From positions 4,485,786-4,549,785 of the forward strand of contig NZ_KB889965.1 in assembly GCF_000372865.1 (NCBI RefSeq): 64,000 nucleotides of DNA. Direction: 5' to 3'. The notes below the pieces were generated by a model. That model was not told the DNA's origin, did no database searches, and saw only the letters and a program-made list of their open reading frames with translations. The number at the start of each line of letters is the position of its first letter. Position 1 is the first letter of the stretch. The position numbers were made by a program, and so were the translations under genes. The stretch comes from Methylosarcina fibrata AML-C10. GTDB taxonomy: Bacteria > Pseudomonadota > Gammaproteobacteria > Methylococcales > Methylomonadaceae. Positions 10,401-19,400 of this stretch are shown here, one piece after another.

Positions 10401-10480
10401 TAGCCGCTGCCTGCAAGCAGGACCACCGCCAGCAGGACGAGTATCCTTTGGCTTAACGCGAAACGGATCAGGGCCGACAT
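7415..10480 (-). CDS. CusA/CzcA-family heavy-metal RND efflux pump
   Basis: Proton-driven inner-membrane pump that exports metal ions through an adaptor and an outer-membrane channel. At 1021 residues with twelve predicted helices and two large periplasmic loops, it is full length. Helix 4 carries GGLAIAIGMLVDAAVVVVEN (390-409), with the conserved Asp and Glu of the proton relay. This resembles the HME4 (Cu/Ag) signature more than the DFG..DGA pattern of Zn/Co/Cd pumps, but it is not a perfect match, so the substrate is open. The gene sits third in the operon, touching the adaptor stop (TAATG) and overlapping the DUF3240 gene. Confidence 0.9.
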   Translation of the reverse strand: MSALIRFALSQRILVLLAVVLLAGSGYYAFKNIPIDAFPEVSPTQVKIIVKAPGMTPEEVEARITGPVEVELLGIPHQVMLRSIAKYALTDITVDFAEGTDIYWARQQIAERLNAIWSSLPAGVEGGIAPMTTPLGEMYMFSIEGGDLSLMERRTLLDWVIRPALRTVPGVADVNSLGGMVRSFEIVPDNIRMASRDIGMDELMQAVESNNRNDGAGRLTDGEEALIVRAQGRIKTLDDVRAIVVANNQGIPITVGDVAEVKIGALTRYGAVSKNGQGESVTGLVLSLRGANARQTIAGIEKKLAEISPGFPPGVKAQVFYNRGHLVDKAVDTVLHALIEAIALVVVLLILFLGNLRAALTVALALPMAAMFTFILMNAMGMSANLMSLGGLAIAIGMLVDAAVVVVENVITHLAHVEKARRLPRLHLIYRAAREVAVPVTSGILIIIIVFLPLLTLQGLEGKLFTPVALTIVFALSGSLVMSLSVIPVLASYLLKEVSHEEPWLPRQLLKLYQPLLIWCLGNSKKLFIGAGVLLILTAIAFTRIGSIFMPTMDEGDIIVQLEKLPSISLDKSVALDGQVQKNLLKNIPEIETIVSRVGSDELGLDPMGLNETDTFLVLKPKEQWRMQSKEELIEAIRKVMAETPGIAFGFTQPIEMRVSEMLTGTRGDVAVKLFGSDLDVLNEKGEQIADVLRHISGSSDVFIRQNSGMQFLQLTIDRSRAGRLGLDADSIETLLRAQIEGLNLGIVQEGIKRTPLILRGDSNTANFDNLQIALPGGGHVPITGIARIEKVEGAVSIGREHGQRFVVVRSNVQGRDLVGFVDEARQKVAERIQLPTGYTIEFGGQFENQQRAAATLSLVVPVSLGLIFLLLFSTFGVVRQAVLVLANIPLAMIGGVFALWLSGDYMSVPASVGFIALLGIAVLNGVVMVSYFNQLLATGMDLAKVVVVGSARRLRPVLMTASIAAFGLIPLLFATGPGSEIQRPLAIVVIGGLVSSTFLTLFLLPILFKLFGQQQTERQP

Positions 10481-11664
10481 TATTCATCGCTCCCGAGGCC
10501 CAGCCAGTTCGCCTTGAGCGCCACCGCGCCGGTGATCGCGACGTCTTCATTGCCGCTGAAATCGCCTTTGATGATCGTTTCTTCCCCCTGTTTGCCCATG
10601 ACGTCCACCGGTTTGACCAGAAAGCCGTCCCGGTTGCGGATGAAAATATAGGATTGGCCGGCGTTCTGGGCGATGGCGCCGTTCGGCACTTTAAACGCTG
10701 TCGTGTCCGTCGTATGGACGATTTGAATATTGATGCGCTGGCCGGGACGCACCGCCGTTTGTTTGCCTTCGATGAGCGCTCTGGCCAGAACGGTCTGATT
10801 TTCCGGATTCACGTTGGCGCCCAGCAGGCTGATGCGAGCGGTGACCGTCCGGCCGGCTTCTTCCTTTTGGAGATTGGCTTCGATCAGGACAAGGTCGCCG
10901 ATCTTGACGTCGGCAATGCGCTCCTGGGGAATGTTGATTTCCAGCCAGAGCTCGTCCAGATTGGCGATGCGGTACAAAGGCGCCAGTATGTCGACGCGGG
11001 AGCCGGCCGTCGCCAGGCGCTCGATCACGGTGCCGGAAATCGGCGCGTAGACGTTGAGCAAGCCGCTCAGCCGGTGGGTTTTTTTCAGCCGACCGATTTC
11101 CGCGTCGGACATGCCGGCGATCTTGAGCAACTGCCTGTGCTCGCTGGCTTCCGACTCGAAAGCCTGGTACTGGCTGCGCGTCTCCTGCCAGCGGCGTTCG
11201 GCGATGACCCCGTCCTCCAGGAGCTTTTTATCCCGCTGATAGGTGAGCCGGCCTAGCTGAAGTTCGCTTTCCGCCTTCAGGTAAAGTCGTTGCATCGACA
11301 AAAGATCCGGGCTGTTCAATTGGGCCAGAACTTCGCCCTTTTTCACCTTGTCCCCTATCGATGCATTCAATTGGGTAATCAAGCCGGGCTGGGAAGCGCT
11401 GACCAGATAATCATGGCTCGACGGAACCACCACCTTGGCCGGTGCGAACAGGACCGGAATTTGTTCGACCGGCACCGGTTTGCCGAGGGTGACGCCGAGA
11501 TTCCGGATATGCTCCGGAGACAGCTTGATTGCGTTTTCCGGGGTCACGGCTCCGGCATAAGCCGGGCAGGTCAGGATCAAGGCGACGGCTAAAATAGGGA
11601 AGGCCAGAGCCGATGGTTTTTTTCCGGCTTCTCGGGCTCGGGAAAACAGATGGATCGTGTTCAT
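10480..11664 (-). CDS. RND efflux periplasmic adaptor (CusB/CzcB type)
   Basis: Membrane fusion protein linking the inner-membrane pump with the outer-membrane channel. It has an N-terminal signal segment (about 18-40, LAFPILAVALILTCPAYAGAV), a lipoyl/barrel-sandwich half (VSASQPGLITQLNASIGDKVKKGEVLAQL), an alpha-helical hairpin (about 125-205), the second lipoyl half (NVYAPISGTVIERLATAGSRV) and a beta-barrel with RPGQRINIQI. The length, 394 residues, is usual. I see no N-terminal Met-rich metal-binding segment of CusB type. Its start overlaps the outer-membrane factor stop by four bases. Confidence 0.88.
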   Translation of the reverse strand: MNTIHLFSRAREAGKKPSALAFPILAVALILTCPAYAGAVTPENAIKLSPEHIRNLGVTLGKPVPVEQIPVLFAPAKVVVPSSHDYLVSASQPGLITQLNASIGDKVKKGEVLAQLNSPDLLSMQRLYLKAESELQLGRLTYQRDKKLLEDGVIAERRWQETRSQYQAFESEASEHRQLLKIAGMSDAEIGRLKKTHRLSGLLNVYAPISGTVIERLATAGSRVDILAPLYRIANLDELWLEINIPQERIADVKIGDLVLIEANLQKEEAGRTVTARISLLGANVNPENQTVLARALIEGKQTAVRPGQRINIQIVHTTDTTAFKVPNGAIAQNAGQSYIFIRNRDGFLVKPVDVMGKQGEETIIKGDFSGNEDVAITGAVALKANWLGLGSDE

Positions 11665-12971
11665 GGCAATACTCCTATCGCCTGATTGTATAAGGCAATG
11701 TCCCGCTGCAGCATGACGGCGCGTTCTTTGGCGGTCAATATGGCCTGTTGCGTTCGCGACTGGATTCTGAGCAAGTCCATCAGATCGATTTCGCCGACGG
11801 AAAAGGCCAGTTGGGTCATTTTGAGCAGTTCTTCGGAAACTTTTCTCTGCTGATTGGCCGTTTCCAGTTCGACTCGGTTCACTTCCAGATTGTGTTCGGC
11901 CTCGTGGTGCGCCTGTTCCAGATCCCGGTACAGTTGCTCGCGGTCGGCGATCAAGCGATTGAGTTCCACGTTGATCGCTGCAATCTGGGGGGCGAGATGA
12001 GCGCTTCCGCCGAAAGGGACGCTGATGCCGACATTGAAAAATTCGGCTTTATTGCTGCGGGAGTCGGTGCCTTCATCGCTCAGGATGCCGGCCGTGACGT
12101 GCGTTTGTCCGGAGCCGATCGATCGGGTGGCGTTGAGCTCGGCCTGTTTGCGCTCGATCTGGCTGTTGAGTGCGGCCAGCGCCGGATGGTTTTGCTCGAT
12201 TCCTGTCAGGGGCGCCAGTTTTTCTTCAAATAGGCGCGGCACTCGGGTCATTTGAGTCACCGTCGAATAACGCTTGCGGGCATGCATCAGTTCCGCCTCG
12301 GCCAGGGTCAGCGACGAGCGTTTTTGCAGCATTTCGGTTTGCGCCAGCAATTCGTCGGTACGGGGCAGATCGCCCGATTCCACGCGCCGCCGGATACTGG
12401 ACAAGAGCTTTTCGTAAATGTCCAGTTCCGCTTTGGCCTGATCATAGCGGATATTGGCCAGGGCCATATTCCACAAAGCACTTCTGACCAGGCCGGCGAC
12501 GCGCAGTTTGACCGCCGACGTTTGCCGTCCCGCGCTGGTTTCGGCTTCATTGGCCAGCCTCTGTTCCGCGTTCCGCTGCCCGAGATTCCATAACGGCACC
12601 TGAACACTTCCCGTGGCATAATTCAATCGAAGATTGTACATCGTCTCATAACCGACGCTTGCCTGGGAGGCGCCGGCCGTCCAGCTCTGACTGCGTTCCG
12701 AGATGGCCGCTGCTTCCTCTTCAAGCGCCTTCAGCCAGGTTGCGTCGGGATACTTTTCCAAAGTCAAATCGATCAATTTGGCCAGATTCAGGGAAGCATC
12801 GATTTCAATCGGGTCGACGTGGGAAACTATCGAGTCCGGTTCGTTGCCGCCCAAGGACGAATGGCCCTTCTCGGCGACGTCGGCGTGTTCGATCGGCAGG
12901 GAAAACGACGAGGCCGATGCGGTCAATAGAACGACAGGCAGACAGCGCCTGTAAAAATTTAGGGCAATCAT
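11661..12971 (-). CDS. Outer-membrane efflux protein (TolC/CzcC family)
   Basis: Forms the trimeric outer-membrane channel of the efflux complex. It has a signal peptide (about 1-24, ending SASSFSLP), then two repeated outer-membrane-factor halves, mostly helical, with LRVAGLVRSALWNMALANIRYDQAK and a C-terminal GEIDLMDLLRIQSRTQQA segment typical of the family. There is no lipobox, unlike the channel gene of the divergent operon. At 436 residues it is full length. The ATG at 12971 has only a weak ribosome site. Stop and next start overlap as ATGA, giving a tightly coupled channel-adaptor-pump-DUF3240 operon. Confidence 0.85.
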   Translation of the reverse strand: MIALNFYRRCLPVVLLTASASSFSLPIEHADVAEKGHSSLGGNEPDSIVSHVDPIEIDASLNLAKLIDLTLEKYPDATWLKALEEEAAAISERSQSWTAGASQASVGYETMYNLRLNYATGSVQVPLWNLGQRNAEQRLANEAETSAGRQTSAVKLRVAGLVRSALWNMALANIRYDQAKAELDIYEKLLSSIRRRVESGDLPRTDELLAQTEMLQKRSSLTLAEAELMHARKRYSTVTQMTRVPRLFEEKLAPLTGIEQNHPALAALNSQIERKQAELNATRSIGSGQTHVTAGILSDEGTDSRSNKAEFFNVGISVPFGGSAHLAPQIAAINVELNRLIADREQLYRDLEQAHHEAEHNLEVNRVELETANQQRKVSEELLKMTQLAFSVGEIDLMDLLRIQSRTQQAILTAKERAVMLQRDIALYNQAIGVLP

Positions 12972-13043
12972 GGAACAAAGCTCAATGCGGGTGCGCGCCG
13001 CTTTAATAATAAAAGTGACAATCCGGTCAGGCGGAATTCGGCT

Positions 13044-13445
13044 TTAAGGTGTGCCGGAATTGACGTTCGGCGGCGCGCGAGGCGACAGCAAACTATTCCC
13101 GGACTGCAAGGCGAGCTGCGGCGGCAGGAAAAAACTATCCGATGGAAAAGACAAGGATACGTTATTGATGGCGATATATCGAAGAATGAGCGGGCAGTCT
13201 TGCTGGGCCGGTTTATTTGGAATTGAACGGCTTTGTTTGATTCCGTCCTCCACGTTAAAAATGAAGTTTCCGGTATTCGATAAACAGTGGTCCGTTTGTT
13301 CGGCAAGTATCGAGTTGTCCGTGCGGACTGTTTCGAGGCCCGGAACATGCAAGCCGAAAACAGACTCTTGCTGAGCGGCGTGCGCATGCGCTAACGGTGC
13401 AATGATCTGCAACAAGGTCAGACAGGCCAGAAGAAATGGACGCAT
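13044..13445 (-). CDS. Small secreted protein heading the efflux operon, unknown function
   Basis: I do not recognise this 133-residue protein. It begins with a clear signal peptide (about 1-22, LLACLTLLQIIAPLAHAHA), keeps two cysteines (DHCLSNTG and QDCPLI) and ends in a proline-rich SPRAPPNVNSGTP tail. It is 72 bases upstream of the outer-membrane factor on the same strand, so it is probably the first gene of the operon. Small secreted proteins such as CzcI precede metal efflux genes in other bacteria, but I see no His-rich stretch and no convincing CzcI similarity. An overlapping frame at 12968-13387 lacks a signal peptide and looks like a shadow. Confidence 0.55.
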   Translation of the reverse strand: MRPFLLACLTLLQIIAPLAHAHAAQQESVFGLHVPGLETVRTDNSILAEQTDHCLSNTGNFIFNVEDGIKQSRSIPNKPAQQDCPLILRYIAINNVSLSFPSDSFFLPPQLALQSGNSLLSPRAPPNVNSGTP

Positions 13446-13833
13446 CAGTAAAAATAGGCAATGTAAAAGAAAAAAATGCTGCTGAAATTATACTCGTTAA
13501 ACTTAATTGAACCTGAATTAATTATTATGGGGGAAGTTGACAAACGGGAAAATTAAATGAACAAATAATTTACGGCAACGTCAGTATCCGGAACGGGGCC
13601 GTTAAGCGTTCATCCGGTCGGTTCGTCGTTTCCGCATTGCGCTGAAGATTAATCGGAAAAGTTGCTTGAAAGGGACTTATTCGACAGTGGCGTTGTTGGG
13701 GGAAGCGTTCAAGCCTGGGTAAAAACTGATTGATTCGCGTCTTGATTTGAGTAATATGAAAACGGATCATAAACCTTGTCTGCTTGTTCCAGAGGATCAT
13801 GCTGTAATAAATAAACCAGGTCGACGCTGCTTG
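13446..13833. other. Divergent promoter region between two efflux operons
   Basis: About 390 bases between the head-to-head operons. The segment 13455-13570 is very AT-rich and includes an inverted repeat TTAATT/AATTAA around GAACCTG (13503-13521), a possible operator. No metal-responsive regulator gene (MerR, ArsR, CusRS or CzcRS type) lies here or beside either operon. Confidence 0.5.
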
Positions 13834-15249
13834 ATGACTCATACCTTTCAGAACGGCATTCTTCTAGCTTGTGTATTTTTAAGCGGCTGCGCACCGGAGC
13901 ACAAGGCATTACCCGAAGCGCCTTCCTATCCAAATTTTTCCGATTTTCCGGCATCCCACGGCAGCGTCTCGGGTTGGACCGGAGCGAACCGGGAAGCCTA
14001 CGCTTCTCGATCCGGGGAAACTGCGGCGGAATCAAAAGAATTTACCCTGGATCAGGCAATAGATACCGCGTTGCGCGCCGACCCCCGCATCGGCGCGGCA
14101 ATGGAAAACATCAGGCAGGCCGAAGCGGATCTGGTCACGGCAGGACTTGTTCCCAATCCGGATTTGTCCGCCGGCGGCTCTTTATTGCCGCTCGATAGAA
14201 AATTCACTCCCGATCGCCAGGGAGGCCCGCCCCAAATGGACGTGGGACTCGCCATGCCCATCGACTGGTTTTTATTCGGCAAAAGAGCTGCGGCCATTTC
14301 GGCCGGGCAATACGCGGTCGATGCGGTATCGGCCGACGTCGCCAATACCGTCCGCCTTCGCATTGCCGCTACGATCGACGCTTTTTACGATGTGCTGGAG
14401 GCGCAAGCGATGCTGGAGCTGGCGCAGGAAAACCAGAAGAACCTGGCCGCCACGGAAAAAATCATACTCAACCGGGTGGCCTTCGGCGGCGTCGGCACCA
14501 TTGAAGCCGATCGCATAAAGCTCTCTCTGTTTTCCAGTCATAGAGAATTGCACGCCCAGGAGCTTAATCTGGCCGCCGCTCTGAACAAACTCCGGGCGGC
14601 GCTGGGCATCGGCGATAATGCCGAAATCGGCGTCAAAGGCACTCTTGACGTGATCCGTCCGGCCAAACCGATTACTATTGAAGAGGCGTTCCGGTGGGCG
14701 GAGGAGAACCGGCCCGACCTGATCGCCTTGCGGCGCCAGCTCGAAAAAACCGATGCCGACATAGTACTGGAAGAGCGCAAGGCCTATCCGCAAGTCACCC
14801 CGAGAATCGGCTATACCCGGCAGTTTCAGCAGCAGGCCATCGGTTTTCCGGACGTCAATTCCTGGGGCGCCGGCGTGGACGTCACCGTGCCTTTATTTGA
14901 CCGTAACCAGGGCAACATCGCCAGGGCGAAATCGGTCCATACTCAGGCGCAACGCAATCTTCAGGCTCAATTAGTGGATTTGCGGGCGGAAATCGATCAG
15001 GCCGTGAAAACGTTCGCTTCTGCGTATCAGTTTATAATCAACGACGATGCCGGGCAATTGGAAGCGGCAAGGACCGTGCGGGATAAGATCACTCAGGCTT
15101 ACGAATTGGGCGGAAAAACCCTGATCGAAGTTCTGGACGCCCAGCGCGCTTATCTTGAAACTTACAGAGTCCACATCAGCGCGCATTCCAGTTACTGGCA
15201 TGCCTTATACCAACTGAATGCGGCCATCGGCAAAGACCTGCTTCATTAA
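13834..15249 (+). CDS. Outer-membrane efflux lipoprotein (CzcC-like)
   Basis: Outer-membrane channel of the second efflux system. I start it at the ATG at 13834 because this places a lipoprotein signal at the N-terminus (LLACVFLSGC, lipid-modified Cys19); in-frame starts at 13747 and 13756 would add 29 or 26 residues and bury it. Two outer-membrane-factor repeats follow: EFTLDQAIDTALRADPRIG near residue 70, and FRWAEENRPDLIALRRQLEK in the second half. The C-terminal ELGGKTLIEVLDAQRAYLET is typical of CzcC/CusC relatives. It is only distantly similar to the channel of the divergent operon, so this is not a recent duplication. Confidence 0.83.
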   Translation: MTHTFQNGILLACVFLSGCAPEHKALPEAPSYPNFSDFPASHGSVSGWTGANREAYASRSGETAAESKEFTLDQAIDTALRADPRIGAAMENIRQAEADLVTAGLVPNPDLSAGGSLLPLDRKFTPDRQGGPPQMDVGLAMPIDWFLFGKRAAAISAGQYAVDAVSADVANTVRLRIAATIDAFYDVLEAQAMLELAQENQKNLAATEKIILNRVAFGGVGTIEADRIKLSLFSSHRELHAQELNLAAALNKLRAALGIGDNAEIGVKGTLDVIRPAKPITIEEAFRWAEENRPDLIALRRQLEKTDADIVLEERKAYPQVTPRIGYTRQFQQQAIGFPDVNSWGAGVDVTVPLFDRNQGNIARAKSVHTQAQRNLQAQLVDLRAEIDQAVKTFASAYQFIINDDAGQLEAARTVRDKITQAYELGGKTLIEVLDAQRAYLETYRVHISAHSSYWHALYQLNAAIGKDLLH

Positions 15250-15259
15250 TTCAGATTCC

Positions 15260-16432
15260 ATGTCCATCTTCCATTCGAAACCTTCCATACGCCTGAAGTG
15301 GATTCTGCCGGCCATAGGCCTGTTGATTGCCTTGCCGATCATTCTGGTCAGAGTATTGTCCGGTCATCCGGCCGGCCCGCCGGAGCCGCAGTACGTTCCC
15401 GTCGTCGGTTTGACCGGGCCGCGTCTGATTGCGGTTAAAACGGGCAGTCTGCTGGAAAAGAAACTCCATGTTGCAACGATACAAAAACAGCAGGTCAGTA
15501 CGCCTTTACTGATTGTAACCGGAGCCGTGGTGGCGAGGCTTCCCAAAGGCGACGGTCCCGCGGAAGACCGCTGGCAGTTTAATAGCCTGGATCTTGCCGC
15601 CGTTTACGCCGACTGGCAAAGAGCGGCCGCTGAAATGGATTTTAACCGGAAACGATTGGTGAAAATCCGTGAACTGACGTCCGCCCAGTATCAGTCGCAC
15701 AAATTGGCCGTGGAGCGACTTAGGAAGCTGGTGGCCACCGGTACCGAGGCCATTCGGGATTTGACGAGCGCCGAAGCCGCCCTGCTTCAGGTACAACTGG
15801 AAGGCCAAAAGGACGTTTACGAAGCGGAAACCGCGCTGACGGTCTCCGTCCGGACCCATGCCGCGCTGGAAAGAAAACTGTTTCAGGAAGGGGTCGATCC
15901 TCTGTTATTAGAGAGTTCGAGACCGGGCATTTCCCTGGTGATAGCCGACGTGCCGGAATTAAAGATTAGCGACGTGTCGGTGGGCCAGTCCTGCACCGCC
16001 CGGTTTTACGGGCTTTCGGACCGAACTTTTTCAGGCAAGGTGAAAAGCCTGGCGCCCACGCTTTCGCCGGAACGTCATACGTTGCGGGTATTTTTCGAAT
16101 TGGAAGACCTCTATAATCAATTCAAACCGGGCATGTATGCCGAAATCGGCCTGGGCACCGATCCCCGCTCGGCGATACTGGTCCCGACCGACGGCGTCCT
16201 GCATAGCCAGAATTCGGATTACGTCTTCGTCAATGCCGGGCCTGGCTTGTGGCGCATTGTCGAAGTTCGGGTAGGCGAAAGCGTCGACGACCGCGTTGAA
16301 ATTCTGGGAGGCTTGCAAGGCGGGGAAAACATGATAGGCAGCGGAGCGATTCTGCTGAAGCCGATGCTGGTGGAAGCGCTTCAGTATGAGGTGCCGCCCA
16401 AAGACGGCAGGGTTTCGGGAGATAAACGATGA
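15260..16432 (+). CDS. RND efflux periplasmic adaptor (CzcB-like)
   Basis: Membrane fusion protein of the second efflux system. The ATG at 15260 gives a short cytosolic start and one membrane anchor (about 12-34, WILPAIGLLIALPIILVRVL). A long helical hairpin (about 100-200; AAVYADWQRAAAEMDFNRKRL) and a beta-barrel with KPGMYAEIGLG and ILVPTDGVLHSQNSDYVFV follow. The first lipoyl half is poorly conserved: it reads VVARLPKGDGPAEDRWQF, where a diagonal glycine-rich lipoyl motif is usual. The gene follows the channel by 10 bases and overlaps the pump by four (ATGA). Confidence 0.82.
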   Translation: MSIFHSKPSIRLKWILPAIGLLIALPIILVRVLSGHPAGPPEPQYVPVVGLTGPRLIAVKTGSLLEKKLHVATIQKQQVSTPLLIVTGAVVARLPKGDGPAEDRWQFNSLDLAAVYADWQRAAAEMDFNRKRLVKIRELTSAQYQSHKLAVERLRKLVATGTEAIRDLTSAEAALLQVQLEGQKDVYEAETALTVSVRTHAALERKLFQEGVDPLLLESSRPGISLVIADVPELKISDVSVGQSCTARFYGLSDRTFSGKVKSLAPTLSPERHTLRVFFELEDLYNQFKPGMYAEIGLGTDPRSAILVPTDGVLHSQNSDYVFVNAGPGLWRIVEVRVGESVDDRVEILGGLQGGENMIGSGAILLKPMLVEALQYEVPPKDGRVSGDKR

Positions 16433-19400
16433 TTCCGCAGCTCATGAACAAAGCGATGCATCATCGCCTGTCCGTTCTGGGCTTCACCGTCTTCATTATG
16501 GCAGCCGGGCTTTGGTCGTTCTTCCATATGCAGATCGACGCCTATCCGGACATATCCTCCCAGATGGTGCAGGTCATTACGACGTATCCTGGACGCGCTC
16601 CGGAAGAAGTGGAACGCCAGGTCACCGTTCCGGTAGAAATTGCCATGCGCAACGTGCCGAAAGTGGACACCATCCGGTCGAGGACGATATTCGGACTGTC
16701 CGTGGTGCAGATGATTTTCAAGGAGGGCGTCGAAGCTTATTGGGCCAGACAGCGCGTTCAGGAAAAACTGTCCAATCTGGATTTGCCCGAAGGCGCATCG
16801 GCGCAGCTTGGCCCTTTGGCGACGGCCTATGGCGAAATCCTGCGTTACGAACTGGTGTCCGACGGCCGCTTCGATTTGACGGAGCTGCGTTCTCTTAACG
16901 ACTGGGTGGCCATTCCGCATTTGCTGCGCGCCGACGGCGTCGCCGACGTGTCCAACTTCGGCGGGTACGAAAAACAATATGCCGTGTTATTGAATCCGTC
17001 TCAACTGCAACGATTCGGGCTCTCGCTCAACGACGTAGTGGACGCCGTACAGTCCAACAACGAAAGCGCCGGCGGCAGCGTCTTGTCCCGCGGCAGCATG
17101 TCTTTCGTCATTCGCGGCCGCGGGGCTTTGCAGGACGTCTCGGAAATCGGCAGTATTTTCATCAAGACTTTCGGCGGAACGCCGATTTACGTCCGTGACG
17201 TCGCCGACGTCGAGGTGGATGCCAAAGTGCCGGCGGGCATTCTGAGCAAGGATCGCAAAAACGAAACGATCGAGGGCATCGTTTTGATGCGACGGGGTGA
17301 AAACACCTCGGAAGTGCTGAATCATGTTAAGGCCGTCATCGACGAGCTCAATCGGGTCGATTTGCCGGAAGGCGCCGAAATTCGGCCGTTTTACGATCGT
17401 TCGCAACTGGTCGAGAACACCCTGCACACCGTCGGCCACAGCGTTCTACTCGGCATCTCGCTGGTGACTCTGGTTTTGCTGTTTTTCCTGGGCCGGCCTT
17501 CGATGGCCATGCTGGTGGCGTTAACCATTCCTTTTTCCTTATTGTTTGCGCTTGTTTTAATGAACGCGTTCGGCATTCCCATCGGTTTGCTGTCCATCGG
17601 CGCCATCGATTTCGGCATTATCGTGGACGGCTCGGTGATCATGTCGGAAAACATAGCGCACCGGTTGCATCAGGCGGCCGGAACCGACAGTAAAACAAGC
17701 ACCGCCCAAACCGTGCTGAATGCCGCTCTTGAAGTCGAACGGCCGGTGTTTTTCTCGATCCTGATGATCGTGGGGGCGTTTTTGCCCTTGCTGACGTTGA
17801 CCCATATCGAAGGACTGCTGTTTCGCCCGATGGCCCTGACCATCTTGTTCGCCTTGATGGGAGCAATGTTTTTTGCGATTTTTGTCGTACCGGCGCTGTC
17901 GAGCCTGGCCTTTGAAAAAGGCTACCGCGATTGGGAAAATCCGGTCCTGACCTGGCTTTATCCGCGTTATTCGGGATTCCTTTCCCGGCTTTTGAAGTAT
18001 CGATGGCAGACGATAGGCCTGGCCTCGGGATTGCTGCTCGGCGTTTTGTTATTGATCACTCCCCGCCTCGGGACGGAGTTTCTGCCGTACATGGACGAAG
18101 GCGTCATCTGGGTGCGGGCCAATTTTCCCGAAGGCACCTCGCTGCAGCAGACGTCGAAATTCGGCCGGCGTCTGCGCGAAATTGCCCTGGAGTTTCCCGA
18201 CATCTCGTTCATCGTGGTTCAGGCAGGGCGCAGCGACAGCGGCACGGACCCTTATCCGCCGAGCCGCATCGAAATGCTGATCAGTCCAAAACCTCGGGAG
18301 CAATGGGTTCAATTTCGCCGAAAGCAGGAACTCCTGGCGGCTTTGGGCTCGCGCTTTCGCTCGGAATTTCCGACCACTCGCTTTAATTTCACCCAGCCCA
18401 TCATCGACAGCGTGACCGAGGACGCCAACGGAACGTCGGCCAATCTGGCGGTCGAATTCTCCGGAGCGGACTCGACGGTGTTGTTGAACCTGGCCAGAAA
18501 AACCCAGACTTTGCTGAACAAAGTGAAGGGCGCCGTGGATGTGAGCATCGAACAGGAAGGTCCTCAGCCGCAGTTGGTCGTCAATCCGGACCGGGCGCTG
18601 TGTGCCCGTTACAATGTCAACATCGAGGAAGTGACGAAATTGATCGACGTGGCTGTCGGGGGCGCGCCGATCGGCATCCTGTTCGAAGGCGAGCGGCGCA
18701 TCGACATCGTGGCCCGGTTCGACAAGGCGCATTTACGCTCGCCCGCAGCCATCGGACGCTTGCCGGTTTACAACACGGAAGGCATCCCCATCCCATTGGC
18801 CCAGGTGGCTCATATCGATATCATCGACGGCCAGACCATGATTGCTCGCGGCGACGGCAGGCGGCGATTGACGGTGCGTACGGACATTACAGGACGCGAT
18901 CAGGGCGGCTTCGTGGCCGAGGCCCAAGGTTTATTCAATCAAAACATCAAGGTTCCCGAAGGCTATCGGGTGGCCTGGCTGGGCATGTTCGAAAATCTGT
19001 CGCGCGCGGCCCGGCACTTCAAGATACTGGTTCCGGCCAGCATTACTGTGATCTTTGTTCTGTTGCTGGTCACCTTCGGCTCGTTGCGAGCGTCGCTGGT
19101 TTTGCTTCCGGCCATTCCTTTCGCGTTCGTCGGCGGAGCCTGCGCGCTTTATCTGCGGGGCATGAATCTGAACGTATCTTCCGGCGTCGGTTTTGCCGCG
19201 GTGTTCGGCGTCTCCATTATGAACGGCGTCCTGATCGTGCGCACCATCACCGAGTTGCGTTCGGGAGGGACGCCGATGGACCGGGCGATCGTCGAGGGCG
19301 CGGTGCGCTGCCTCCGGCCGATTCTGGTAGCCTCACTGGTGGCCATTCTCGGCTTGGTGCCCGCGTCCCTGGCTACCGGCCTGGGGTCCGACGTTCAGCG

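Noticed and set aside
12968-13387. 139-residue frame overlapping the small secreted protein gene
   Set aside because: Lacks a signal peptide and is rich in Arg and Ser without pattern; the alternative frame 13044-13445 has a clear signal peptide.
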